From the NCBI GenBank assembly GCA_002007465.1, contig LNAC01000031.1, positions 4,788,590 through 4,852,589 on the forward strand: a DNA stretch of 64,000 nt, given 5' to 3'. Source of the DNA: Ailurus styani. Taxonomy: Eukaryota > Chordata > Mammalia > Carnivora > Ailuridae. Position numbers and translations under genes: made by a program. The notes beneath the pieces are model-generated. The model made no database searches and had not been told where the DNA came from. It worked only from the letters and a program-made list of their open reading frames with translations. Shown in pieces: positions 45,110 to 57,084 of the stretch. Within the stretch, counting starts at the first letter, position 1. Each line of letters opens with the position of its first letter.

Positions 45110-45327
45110 TTTTATTTATTTAAAATTTTTTTTAAAGATTTTATTTATTTATTTGCCACAGAGAGAGAGACCACAAGTAGGCAGAAAGGCAGGCAGAGAG
45201 ACAGGGAGAAGAGGAAGCAGGCTCCCCGCTGAGCAGAGAGCCCGATGCGGGCCTCGATCCCAGGACGCTGAGATCATGACCTGAGCCGAAAGCAGAGGCT
45301 TTAACCCACTGAGCCACCCAGGTGCCC
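45110..45327 (-). mobile_element. CAN SINE, reverse
   Basis: Reverse copy with an expanded TTTTA/TTTA tail. Perfect 19-bp duplication AGATTCTGATTTTATTTTA at 45091-45109 and 45328-45346. Confidence 0.96.
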
Positions 45328-45346
45328 AGATTCTGATTTTATTTTA

Positions 45347-46777
45347 AATTGACAAACAATTATTATCATCCCAGGGTAATAGTGAACCACTTTCAGAAAT
45401 ACTGCCTCCGAAAGTTTGTTTTTGAGAATAGTCCCATGAAAAGCTCAGAAAGGAATTTCCTTGACATTTTTTTAGAGGTAAATGGCATCTTCATTGGTGG
45501 ACTTGCATAGGGCAGCTCTCTCCCCCAACCCAGGGTCAGGAGATGGGTTCTTCCACTAAGACTCAAGTTTGACATTGGAATACCTGGCCTTTCAGAAAAG
45601 AAGCATTGTATTATTTCACTGGAGCTCTGCATGATGGAATCTCTGTGAATCTTCTTTTTGAACAGACATTTAAGATCCAAATCTTTAGAAATTCTGCCAA
45701 GAGTTAAAAAGGCAAGTGTGAAAATTAAAGTGGCCATTTGAAGATCAGAATATTTCAATTTAAAAAAATGTATCACTCAAAACAGGTGTTGAAATTCTTT
45801 CTAAAATTTGGATGGAATTAAGGATAAAGATTATCACTGTGAGTAAGAACTCATTGGGAAAAGACTGCTATTTGTTTGAGAAAATGGTCAAACTGGTAAG
45901 CTATAAATGTAGTCGTTCCTACCCAAACGCTATACTATGCTTACAGTGGCAAACCTGTTGAAAAGGCAAAATGCAGGAAAATTACTTTATAAATATTTTA
46001 TAACTAGAAAACATTTTAGCTGAGCAACCTAAACATAGCCTTTTAGGTTAGAAGCAATATACTCTTTTTCATATGATATAAATAGGTCATCCATCATTAT
46101 TTGAGAACATTGTTTTTGTACTGAGTTAAAAAAAAGAGGGAATTTTATTCAGATGAGAGAAAACAACAAGCATTGATTACAAATATTTAGAAAAAGGGTG
46201 TATTGCATTATCTTTGAAGACTTCTTATGAAGATTTGTTTTGATTGAATTGCCCTTTCTAAGTTGAATGAAGCACTGAAGAGGTTTGTTATCACTTGACT
46301 GAAGTTCTAGAAAAGTAGCTTCTCAGAGTTATGAGAGACAGAGAGGAGTGGATGTGTTAGCTTTGGATGAATCTATATGCTCTTTCTGAGGTAGCCACAC
46401 CTATACATAGTACCACGCCTGGGAAAATGGGGAATGGTCTGTTTTTCTTGGGGATTTCCCCATCTCATAAAATCCTCCTTGTTTTCACCTTAGTATCTCC
46501 ATAGGGGCCTGGGGGCTTTCTGGTGAGGGTCCCTTCTTGGGTCCCTCTTTCCTATTCTTAGAGCAAAGTATTGCAAACAATGTAATTGTAAAAAATAAGA
46601 AAACATAAAAAATAGATTCTGACAAAGTACAAGTCAATCATTTAAATGGTGATTTTGTTCTCTAAAGAAATGTTATGAAAAAATATATAAATTTTATGTG
46701 TTATATACTCCCTATATATAAATTCTCTCTATATGTACATTTTCTGTTTTCTCTCTCTTCATATACATATTTGAGTC
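45347..46777. other. Unclassified flank or intron
   Basis: Contains the longest uninterrupted minus-strand frame of this flank (45393-45776, 127 codons), with no recognisable protein and no splice context. TA-rich near 46680-46770. Confidence 0.4.
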
Positions 46778-46789
46778 ACTTTTAATTGT

Positions 46790-47008
46790 ATTTATTTTTT
46801 TTAAGTTTTAATTAATTAATTAATTAATTAATTAATTAATTAATTAGAGAGGGAGAGCATGAGTGGGGTTGGGGGTGGGCCAGAGGGAGAGGGAGAAGCA
46901 GGCTTCTCGCTGAGTGGGGAGCCTGACTCCAGGCTTAATCCCAGGACCCTGGGATCCTGACCTGAGTGGAAGGCAGACACTTAACTGACTAAGCCACCCA
47001 GATGCCCC
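46790..47008 (-). mobile_element. CAN SINE, reverse, with (AATT)n tail
   Basis: Reverse copy. The tail has become an (AATT)n run at 46807-46846. CACTTTTAATT repeats at about 46778-46788 and 47009-47019. Confidence 0.93.
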
Positions 47009-47399
47009 ACTTTTAATTTTAAAATACATTTATTTGAAAACAATGAAAACATTCCACTGAGCATGTTTACCTGCATACTACCTTTAACTTGAATACCAAC
47101 ATGATCTCAGGATGTCTCATGTATGTGCCAAAATTTTGTTACAAAACAGTCTTTATACACACATATATGCACATACATGTACACACACTAATATGTTAAT
47201 AGCACTTTTCTCTTGGTATAATTATAGTTGATTTTCGTCCTTTTTATGAGTTGTGTTAATTCCAAATTCCCTACACAAATGCGTATTAGTGTCCTAACAC
47301 AAAAAATAAAAATGCTTAGAAATAATAAAACTATTTTCACTGTGGCCCTGGTTTTTACTGGAGGAACTGAATTTATTTGTACAATTATGTTAGTATCTG

Positions 47400-47540
47400 T
47401 AGCGCAGACCTTGAATTTTGTGTCAAGAAGTCTGAAGACTAGACCTCGTCCTCTGCTGATCAACTCGTCAACTGTGGATATGTCCCTTGGCCTCTCTGGG
47501 CCTTATTGTTCTTGTCAACAAAAGAAGAGGTTTGGGAGAG
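47400..47540 (+). mobile_element. MIR fragment
   Basis: Forward MIR pattern: GAAGACTAGACCTCGTCCTC, GATATGTCCCTTGGCCTCTC, GGGCCTTATTGTTCTTGTC. Confidence 0.52.
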
Positions 47541-47737
47541 AAAGACGTCCCCTGAGGTAACGCTCAGGTGAGTGTGTGGCTGTGACTCCCCCAAGAAAGA
47601 TGTGGTCACTCTACGGGGCTTGTGCATTAATCCCAAGGAATACATTAAAACGATAGACATTTTTGTTAACGTAACTGGCAGTCTCATATAAGCACATTTG
47701 CGAGCTTATGGGCTTTGCCAGGCCCTTACGTACCCCT

Positions 47738-47895
47738 CTAGGACGATGGTTCTCAAATTTGAGCCTGCATGAGAATCACCTGGAGCCTCGTTAGAATAGA
47801 AACAGCTGGGCCCCAGCGCGAGTTTCTGATTCGCCGCGGCTGGGTGGGGCTGGAGAAACTGCCTTTCTAGCAGATTCCGGGGGCCGCCGGGGTCT
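47738..47895 (+). mobile_element. MER5-type hAT DNA transposon
   Basis: Starts GATGGTTCTCAAATTTGAGC and follows the MER5A order: TGAGAATCACCTGGAGCC, CAGCTGGGCCCCAGC, GAGTTTCTGATTCGCC, TGGGGCTGGAGAAACTGCC. Non-autonomous and non-coding. Confidence 0.82.
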
Positions 47896-48067
47896 GGAGG
47901 AAACCTACCTCAAGAAAATACCCCCGTTAGGAGAAGGCATTTTCAGTTTCTGTAAGTGTTTTGAACTTCTCCGCCCACCCCCAACCCCTCCCCAGAATTC
48001 TTAGATAAGTGTTGTGAAGATTTCTCAAGGATACCTGTGAGTCACAATTTTAAAACACATTTCTTTA

Positions 48068-48243
48068 GGGCGCCTGGGTGGCTCAGTGGGTTAAAGCCTC
48101 TGCTTTCGGCTCAGGTCATGATCTCAGGGTCCTGGGATCNCCGGGAGCCTGCTTCCTCCTCTCTCTCTCTGCCTGCCTCTCATCCTACTTGTGATCTCTC
48201 TCTCTGTCAAATAAATAAAACAAAATCTTAAAAAAAAAACAAC
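48068..48243 (+). mobile_element. CAN SINE with N and a missing block
   Basis: Young copy flanked by AACACATTTCTTTA at 48054-48067 and 48244-48257. At 48140 a single N replaces the consensus GAGGCCCGCATCGGGCTCTC region and a few further bases, about 27 in all. Confidence 0.94.
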
Positions 48244-48289
48244 AACACATTTCTTTAAAAACAATGAAAACATGATTCCACCAGTCGCG

Positions 48290-48440
48290 GTAGGAAGGAG
48301 CAAAAGAGGAGACAGACGGGAGGCTTGGGTCGGAGGGCGCACTGGGGAGGTGAGTGTATTGTTTCTGTGGCTCCGGGCTGCTGCGCAGAGCAGCTACATG
48401 GTTTCTCCGATGAATTAGACAAGGAAGCGAGAGGCTTTCT
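48290..48440. other. CpG-denser patch, possible cryptic promoter or exon
   Basis: About nine CpG in 150 bp, far above the surrounding DNA, with a donor-like GGGGAG/gtgagt at about 48345-48355 on the plus strand. No ORF or known gene matches. It is too small to call a CpG island. Confidence 0.3.
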
Positions 48441-48456
48441 CTGTGAAGCACGTTTA

Positions 48457-48625
48457 TTTTTTATTTATTTGTTTAAAAGCCTTTTTATTTCTTTGATTTG
48501 AGGGAGCGAGAGCAAAGCAAGGACACGCTGAGCGGGGAGCCCAACGCGGGGCTCGATACTAGGGCCCTGGGATCGTGACCTGAGCTGAAGGCAGATGCTT
48601 AACTGACTGAGCCACCCAGGTACCC
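48457..48625 (-). mobile_element. CAN SINE, reverse, diverged
   Basis: Reverse, internally shortened copy. TGTGAAGCACGTTTA (48442-48456) and TGTAAAGCATATTTA (48626-48640) flank it with two mismatches. Confidence 0.88.
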
Positions 48626-48640
48626 TGTAAAGCATATTTA

Positions 48641-51522
48641 ACCTGAACACCAAGAGGGTCTCAGGACATGTCAGTTGCTTGCTTGGTCCGCGGTAAGCGC
48701 TTGCGCAGTTTCCCTTTCTTGTTACTCAGCTTACCAAATCCCAAATCGATGGCAGCCAGTCGGTGTATGGGTGAGACTCAAGCAAACCCAGACAGGGGTG
48801 CTGACAGGGCAGCCTCCTCTGCCGGTGGAACCCGTCCGCATTCCAGAAATAAATCACGAATTGTCACTTCTCATATCTTTTTCTCCTACCACTCTGCCTG
48901 GAATGCCTCAGATAAAGGGGCTTTCCTGGTTTTTCTGTTCTGCTAACCTCTGTAAGTGACTTCACTCTAGGACTGAGCGCAGCCTACCGCCACTGCCACG
49001 CTCCACGGCTTCCTCCATGGAACTGGAGATATTGGGTACGTGGCTGACCTTGGGTTCATCTCTGCGTCTCCAGTACTGATAGATCCTTTGCCAAATGTTT
49101 CCTGTTGGAAATAGGTCCATGGATATTCACAGGCAAAATTTTATATTTAATGTAAGTAAAAGGATTGGTAAGACAAGACCAATCTCAGAAATAGTGACCT
49201 TAAGACACTGTTCTTTATTCTGGTCAGCACTAATTCTTAATAATATGAGGATGTGTTATTTTTACAATTGCTCTCTCCAAAGAATTAAAGAACGTTCTGC
49301 CTTTGTCAGTATTGAGAACATTCATATGCCTCATCTCATGTCCACCGTGGATTTATCTGTCCTGTTACTTAGAAGACACAATTGTAAAGGTACATGGACT
49401 CAAGTTCTCAAACCCCCAGAGTGGAAAAGTGGCTTGTATTTATTTCTAGTACTTTTGACTCTCGAAGTCCCGCTGAGCTAAACTGTGTGCCTTTTCAGTC
49501 TGCAGTATGTGAAGCGCTCTTTGGGGAATGAATCTGACACTATTATGGGAAGATCAAGGAGGGAGTTGTTTCAGGCAGCTGAGGTGGTTCTGCCGTTAGT
49601 AGGAGTTAAAGCAATTCTGTTTGCCAAGTTTTCCTAAAAATGGCATGGAACCTCTGAGATGAGAAATGGAGCACAAGGTGGTTGTGACCTGGTTGTTTTG
49701 CAGGTGAGACATGATGAAGGGTCGTTGTTCTAAATATGCTTGGCAAAGGATCTGTTAACTTTTTATCTGGACGACTTTATGGGGTTTCGATGCTGCTGTA
49801 GGCTAGCTACATTAGTCCATGCTAAAACAGGAAATCAAAATGGAAGTTTTGAATAAACCCTCAGGTGATAGATAACAGTATGATCTGTGGGACAGAGCAT
49901 CCTATAGGAATTTCCAAGTAAGTGTCCAAAAATCAGTGACATATACATCAGTTATAGGATTCTATATCTTATTTGCCTCCAGGAGTAAAAAAAAAAATCA
50001 GTTGTTTAGGATCAAGGAGAATTTATGAAGAGGATGTCCTTAGAGACCTAGACCCCAAGGGGAAAAAGGTTCTATGTGTGTAGGTACTTCCTCTGTAGGC
50101 CAAGTCAAGAGAAAGGGACTTCAAGACTTCCGCGCTATCTATCACTTGGAGAACTTGGTATGTGTCCCCTAAAGTTAGGAGGACACAGTGGACTGGTGTC
50201 TGACTCCTACCTAGGAAAAGTTCAGAGTGAGAGATGGGCTGACAATGTGCTATGGTCTGACTGAGCCTGTGGGATGGGATAAAAGGTGCAGGTGAAGATG
50301 AGAGGGACTGAAGATGACCTCAACTCAGAGCTCTGTGAGCTCTCTCCCTTTGGATTAGTGGCAGAAAGCACATACCTCAGGACATGAAATCCCAGAGCAA
50401 ACATCCCAAGGCTCAAGGACAGCAGGTACCCCAGTACTAGGATTTTGTCCACACAATGGCCTGCTCCAAACCAGGAGTGATGGGCTAAAGGCAGGATCAG
50501 AAAGCAGGTCAGTCAGGTCACTAGTTTTTAAGATATGTTAAGATATAGTTGGGATAAGTCAGAACCAGTTACTTCAGATTTCCATATGCAACATCTTACA
50601 TAATGACAGGAACATGAATTAGTCCCATTCCTGCTGAAGAAAGCAATGACCTCTAGAGTGGAAATTAAATCAACAGCAACCACAACATGGAACCAAACAG
50701 CCAATAAACAAAAACTACATGCTGGCAGATCACACGTCACTAAATGCTGAACACATTTAAGGAGTGTCAATTAGGATAGGGACCAGATGATTGATTTGAC
50801 CTGTGACACGCACATCCACATGATGTGGTTTAGCCTTGTGCCTGAGACCCATTGACTCATGGTTTGGCTCTAAGCTTATTCCTCCACTCTTGGGGAGTCT
50901 TCTCCCTAACACCTTATCCAAAAGTCTCACTTGCTTCACAGGGGAACACAAGATTGGGGCATTTCAACCACAGACCTGTAAAATTAGAAAATTATAATCC
51001 CTTGCTTAAATCAAGTTTGGTTAAAAAGTATAACTGAATTTGATGGATTTCCAGTTCCAACTAGAAATTATTTATAAAGAGCTGGGAAAGAATAAGAATA
51101 TGTTGACATGTGAGATTTGAAAGATAAGACTTGAATTGTCCATTACATGTTAGATGGATAAGGTGAAGGTGACAAATATTTTGAAAACAGTGACTATAAA
51201 ACTTGAGTTAAATATAAACTTATTCTATATCTTATCATAAAAGTGTATATTTGTCTCTGCTATGAAGGGCATTCAGCTTTCCTAAAATATTATAATGCTG
51301 ATTTGAGTGGTTTCAAAGATTATTGATTTGTAGTTCCAGACTAGACTATGATGTACATAGAAACCCAACTTATTAGGATGTGTGTTGCAGAAAACTATTT
51401 TTTTTTCCACTTAAAGTTGTGAACTAGTTTTTCATGAGAGGTTGATTCACCATGGGAGGTTAAGTGTTGGTAATAATTAACTGATGCTATAATTAATCCA
51501 GCTCAGATTAGCCCAGATGGCA
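48641..51522. other. Unclassified flank, few repeats
   Basis: Starts with a CpG cluster at 48690-48712. Otherwise AT-rich unique-looking DNA with no exon or young repeat recognised. Confidence 0.4.
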
Positions 51523-51539
51523 AAAAAAAAAAAAAAAAA
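51523..51539. repeat. Poly-A run, 17 bp
   Basis: An isolated A run. No retrocopy body that I recognise precedes it. Confidence 0.85.
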
Positions 51540-51819
51540 GACAGTAGATTTTCTTAAAATTAGGAACATAAAGGCACAACTCTTCTTTGTGATATTTATT
51601 TACAACTAAAATGAAAAGTCTAACATATTAACTTTGAAACACTTTGAGAATCTCAATTTCTTTTCTATAGCTTACAGTAACCTTTACTGCTTTTGGTTCA
51701 ACCTGGTCTACTTTAAGAGTGGGACAGTAACAAATCTGACCTAGAAATTTCATTGACTCATTTGGGCTTCACTACTTGTCAATAATTCAGAATTCTTCTT
51801 TGTTGTAACTTATGGATAA

Positions 51820-52200
51820 TTCAACTCAAAATGACTCAAGCATAAGAGTTTATTAGCTCCTATCACCAGAGTCTAGGCAAAATCCAGTGTTCATAGAATG
51901 CCTTTAAGATTGGCTCTCTTCATCCTGGAGTGCCTTCCTCCATGTTGGCTTCATTCTCAGGCAGCTTCTCCCCTCAGTATGGTAGCTAGCACGAGCAGGT
52001 CTAGACTTTCACCTTGGCAGTTTAGCAATCTCAGTGGAAAGAGAACTTCTTTCCCAGTAGTTCCAGTAGGCAAAGTTCGGTATCTGAAGGATTTGGGGTC
52101 CAGACTGGTACAGTTTGGGTTCCTCAAACCAATCACTTTTCAGAGGGATTCAGTGCTCCAATTTTCAAGTTCTACCTAGGTCACATCTCCCTTCCCCACC
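51820..52200. mobile_element. Interspersed repeat, family not resolved
   Basis: Blocks such as CATGTTGGCTTCATTCTCAGG, CAATCTCAGTGGAAAGAGAAC and CAAACCAATCACTTTTCAGAG recall a common old mammalian repeat, but I cannot name its class with confidence. Confidence 0.4.
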
Positions 52201-52504
52201 AGACAGGGACCGCCCTCACCGGTCAGATAGATCTAGCATGACTATATGCAGATTGAGGGGTAGAGAGGGTGTTGTGAGTATAGACAAGCTCTCCTTCATA
52301 TGTGGACAGCCTTACCAGGTCTGTCCCTCTTTTATTCCTCTCTTCCCAGGTGGGGTTTCTCAGTGTGCACACACTGTGCCTTCACATTGGACACCTAGCT
52401 CCTATCTTCTCTGTTCCTTTCTCATATCTAAACCCTGTAGCTTCACAAACATAGCCCCATGTTGGAAGTTATGGGGGCACTTGAACTTCAAAAAATACTG
52501 GTGC

Positions 52505-52756
52505 TGGAAAGAATATCCAATGGAAAAAAGATAGTCTCTTCAACAACGGGTGTTGGGAAAACTGGACAGCCACATGCAGAAGAATGAAACTGGACCACTT
52601 TCTTACACCATACACTAAAATAAACTCAAAATGGATGAAAGATATAAATGTGAGGCAGTAATCCATCAAAATCCTAAAGGAGAATACAGGCAGCAACCTC
52701 TTTGTCATCATCCATTGCAAGGTCTCGCTAGACATGTCTCCAGAGTCCAGGAAAAT
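52505..52756 (+). mobile_element. L1 ORF2 internal fragment with target duplication
   Basis: 252 bp of fairly well-preserved L1 ORF2 sense sequence (GTTGGGAAAACTGGACAGCC, ACTGGACCACTTTCTTACAC, CTCAAAATGGATGAAAGATA). It is flanked by the perfect 15-bp duplication AAAAAATACTGGTGC at 52490-52504 and 52757-52771. Both the L1 5' part and its 3' UTR are absent; it ends in GGAAAATAAAA. Confidence 0.92.
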
Positions 52757-52771
52757 AAAAAATACTGGTGC

Positions 52772-52895
52772 CTAAGCCCCACCCCCATAGATTCTGATTC
52801 ACTCATCGAAAGTAGAACCCTTTCAGTTGTGTTTTGTTAGAGTTTCCTAGGAGATTTTGATGTATAGGCAAGGGTGAGAGCTGCTGCTTCAAGCT
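52772..52895 (+). mobile_element. MER5-like fragment, host of the L1 insertion
   Basis: CTAAGCCCCACCCCCATAG, ATTCTGATTCACTCATC and TAGGAGATTTTGATGTATAGG resemble the MER5 family. The preceding part lies before 52490. Confidence 0.5.
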
Positions 52896-54779
52896 AAACT
52901 TGATGCTGGGAAGAACCTGTCCATCCTGCACACAGGGGAAGATAAAGTTTGAATGCTAACCTGCCTTGGGGGTGTTGCATTTTGACCACATCCAACTGTT
53001 AGGCTAGAGGAATGAAGCACTAATGGGGACAAGTCTGTCATTTACCAGCATTTGGAGAAAGGTCAGGGTCTTCTCATGGTTTCTGAAACAATACCAGAAG
53101 TTGTCCCTCCTTTTGCCCTTGCCTATGGTTCACCCAGTTTCTAATTAAGCTGGATGAGATAAGCCACCAAACAGATGTTGGTCATTGATTTTTAGAATGA
53201 GAGATGTTTCAAAGTGCAGGCTTCTGTGTGTGTGTGTGTATGTGTGTTTCCTTCACCAAAAAAATGATTCACTCAAAGAGGAAGAGATCTTCTTTACCTT
53301 TGGGTTTTTATACTGATTGTTTTTGCATTTTCTCTGCCACAGGATGAAATTGTCTTTGCTTGGCTCTCGAGAATGAAGTCGTATATTTTCTGCTACATGA
53401 ATCATTATAAACAACAGCTTTGGGAAGGCACTCTAGGGCCAGTAATTATACTGATGAAACAGAAAGACTGTATTCCAAGTGAGGTTAATTTTAGCAGAAG
53501 TCAGATAAAAATGTTGTCACCTCACAGTAAACACGCTGGCAATCGAGCCAAAACCATTGGTGGCAGTGACCAGTTGTCCGGGCCAAGTAGTCTCCAGGAT
53601 CACCACAGAAGGCAGGCTGGACCTCTTGGCAATCCCCAGTTGCTTAAATTTTGAAGTAAATTTATTAAGCTGATTATATAATAAGCCTTTGAAATCACAA
53701 GTGGAAAGTAATCCTGGGTTAGAAATGTAACGAAGAATATAGAACGCTGAAAATTTGAAGTGTGTGTGTGTTGGGATGCGGGGAGGCTCGTGGATCTATG
53801 TAACTGGTCACTGATACAAACTGAAGATGTTTATTTCTCCATGGAGTGAGCTAGTCTGTGAAGAAGACCCCTAGGTGGACAAAAATACTGTTACACCTTA
53901 TGGTGAATGCACTTTTGATTATCTCTACAAAAAAAAAAAAAATCCATGTTTAAATTTTGTTTAGAATTCTGTTTTCTACAAGGAATACACAGCTCTTTTA
54001 AGAAACCACTTCAGCTCTGTATAGCCCGTGTCTCAACCCAGTTTGCAGAAATGAGTGTTAGTGGATAATTAAACAAATGAGTCCTTTTGAAAAGAAAATG
54101 AAGGCTAAAAAACCAAAGGTATTTGGTAAAGAAGTCTGCCACCGAGGAGAACTGTGGCACAGGTGTTATATTCTCATTGGAAACATGCCACATGCAGCTT
54201 TTCTTTTCCTTTCTTTCTTATGTGGAGAAAAGCAGCAGAAATTCTAACCACAGAAAGCTTGAGTATAAAATAAGGTCTTCCTTCTGGTTCGTTTGAAGCA
54301 TTTAAACCACTGACCTGGCTTCTGACTAGAGATTAGAGATCAGTTGACAGATAAGCAATTTCATTAGTATGGAAAAAAAATCCCATTCTAATTAGCTTGC
54401 TTAATAAGAGAATGAATTGAACCAGGGTACTGAGATATTCATGGGTGGAGACACTCTTTTCAGAATCTACTAGAAAAGCGAACTTTAAGGATATTGCTAG
54501 GGGGTGTAGCCTTCCCCACTCTCTCCCACACACCTGTCCATTCCTGGCTTCTAACGGTTCCAGGCCAGTTTGAGTCTGCTTCAATTTCTTTCTGTGTGTC
54601 AGGCAAGATGGCCATTCACAGCGTTTTTGATACACTACCGTGGTAGGAAGAGAGGAATCTCTAAACATCCACATATCAACTTGAGAAAATTCTCTCACTA
54701 TCTCTGATTGGGCTGTGTGCTCATTCTTCAGAATTCTCTGTGGTCAGGGCTATCAGTATCCCAAATGACTCATTGTGGT
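52896..54779. other. Unclassified flank
   Basis: Holds a short TG run at 53228-53247 and an A run near 53928-53941. No exon recognised. Confidence 0.4.
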
Positions 54780-55250
54780 AGGCTGAATTCCTGGAATTAG
54801 TGAATGTGCTACCATACTAAGCAAAACGGATTGGATTTCGAAGATGTGATTAAGGTTTTCGTGGTGGGGAAGTTATCTGGTGTTAGTTTACTAGGCCCAA
54901 TGCAGTCACAAGTTCCCTTATAAGGGGGAGGCAGGAGGGGCGGAGTCAGAGAGAAGGTGATGTGACAGTGGTAGCCAAGGTCAGAGTGAGAGTGAGGTTG
55001 GAAGAGGTTATAGCTTCTGGCTTTGAATACAGAGGATGTGGTCATGGGCCAATGAGTTCATGCAGCCTCTGGAAGCCAGAAGAAGCAGAGAAATGGATTC
55101 TCCTGTAGCCTCGAGAAGGAATGTGGCCCGGTGACACCTTTACTTTTGAAGTTCTGATCTCTAGCCCTGTAAGAAAATAAATTTGTATTGTGTGAGCCAC
55201 TAAATTTGTAGTCATTTGTTATAACAGCAACAGGAAACTAATATACCTAG
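54780..55250 (+). mobile_element. MLT1-type LTR (ERVL-MaLR)
   Basis: LTR consensus blocks: GATGTGATTAAGGTTTTCG, CTGGCTTTGAATACAGAGG, AAATGGATTCTCCTGTAGCC, CAGCAACAGGAAACTAATAT at the 3' end. Solo LTR, diverged, non-coding. Confidence 0.8.
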
Positions 55251-56883
55251 TCTGTGTCCAACCCACCAGGGTTACAGGAACATAATGACTGATAGATATA
55301 GTCCAACTAGGAGCACATGGGGGAGAGATGATTTTTCCAGAGGGACGGACGCTGGAGGACAAAAACAACATATATATCACACTGAGCAAAAGCAAAAATG
55401 TGATGCTGAGCAATCCGAAAGTTGGAGAAAGAATTCTAGAAGCATAGTCAGTAGAAGGAGGAACTGGGACCTTTTCAAGTAAAATTAATAGAAAGACCTC
55501 GTTCTCTCTAGTCTTTGTCCATCTTTTTCTCCTGTCGTCCCCTGGAAGGGAGGATCTTCTGGAATGATTTGTATTATTTTAGTGGACATCTTAGGAGAAA
55601 TCAATGATACATATCCTTGCAAGAGAGAATCAGTCATACTATCTTTGTGAGGCAATTCTCTGTAAACCAATAGATTAAAATAAATAGCTCTTCCTAAAGT
55701 ATTTGTTTTCTATGTAAAGTGGTTTGGAGAAGTAAATTCATGGTTGGAAGATAGGTTTATTTAAGGTAGTTTGAAAATTCAAGTTGACTTATGAACTAGC
55801 AACTAAGATGAATAAATTACTTATATTTTGAATAAAGCCAAGAAAGGAGTCCTCTCCCATTTCTCTATTTGCCTGTGATCACTTTCTTTAATTTCAGGTT
55901 TTCAAACCTCAGTTTTTTGTAAAAGATAGCAATGATTTTTGCCACATCAAAGCACCAGCTTTTCTCTCATTTATGTTTTTCTTTAAATCAACTCATTTTT
56001 AAACTTTCCCCCAAGAAAAGATAATTCTAACAATCAGTACATAACTGTTTAAAAAAAACGCTGTCACCTCAAATCATTTAATGTACCACCAGTTTTTCAG
56101 GTTTAAAATTTTTGAAGACTCTTTTAGCTTACAGAACAACATTAATTAACTTTTACCTTGGCTCTACTTGCAATCTAAAAGCAGAGACATCAGCCTTTGG
56201 CTTGTAATAAAGACAGAAAGGGTCATTTGGAATAATACTCCCATTAATAACAACTAAAATGGGTGGACAGAGTATGAAAATAGTCTTTTTGAAGGTCTCA
56301 GAGAACTAAGGCTACAAAGAATTATGGGACTCAGATCCAGGGTAGGACTTTAAAGTATTCTAGAATGTCCCCAGAACATTTGAGCTGCTTTTTCCATAAT
56401 GATACCTGCCACATTCAGAACTGTAAGTTGACGACCTGAAAAGCTGAGCAAATATTTAACAAACTTATGGAGCTGGGGTGGGAAATGAAAAGAAGGTCCC
56501 TGACAAACTCATAAGCATTGGGTTGGCACCCTATAGGTGCACGCAATACCCAAGTAAGGGTATATGGAAATTAGACCAGTGCTCTCAGGTACTGAAGCCC
56601 AGATCATTCAAATAATTTTAATCCCTTTTTGTATTAAGCAAATCCAAAATTTCAGTGTTCATGATCCTTACCAGAAGTAAAAGTGAATTCTCTTAGGAAA
56701 AAGAGAATATCCTTATAAGGTTCAAGTTACATTTATTATTTTTAATTTCCAATGTCTGGCACTCAGTAAAAAATAAAAGACATGTGAGGAAACTAGACAA
56801 TATAACTAAAAACTACAAGCAGATTCACAGAGAATCTATGTAATAGAATTCAAAACCAAGTATATAATTTGATTAAAGAAGTT
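55251..56883. other. Unclassified flank
   Basis: AT-rich unique-looking DNA. No exon or RNA gene recognised. Confidence 0.4.
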
Positions 56884-57068
56884 AGGGGTGCCTGGGTGGC
56901 TCAGTCAGTTGAGCATCTGCCTTTGGGTCAGGTCATGATCCTGGGATCAAGCCCCACATTGGATTTCTTGCTCAGCGGGGAGCCTGCTTCTCTTTCTCTA
57001 CCTGTAGCTCCCCTTCCTTGTGCTCTCTCTCTCTCTGTCTTATAAATAAATAAAATCTTAGATAAAAG
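56884..57068 (+). mobile_element. CAN SINE, older type
   Basis: Head AGGGGTGCCTGGGTGGCTCAG region, GTTGAGCATCTGCC body, CTTATAAATAAATAAAATC tail. Diverged; target duplication not seen. Confidence 0.9.
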
Positions 57069-57084
57069 CCAAGATCAAGAACTT

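Noticed and set aside
44756..45776. Minus-strand open frames of 95 and 127 codons
   Set aside because: No recognisable domain, no splice context, not in phase with FAM81B. Frames of this length are expected by chance in 64 kb.
51523..51539. Poly-A run as the tail of a processed pseudogene
   Set aside because: No mRNA-like body or target duplication could be recognised upstream.
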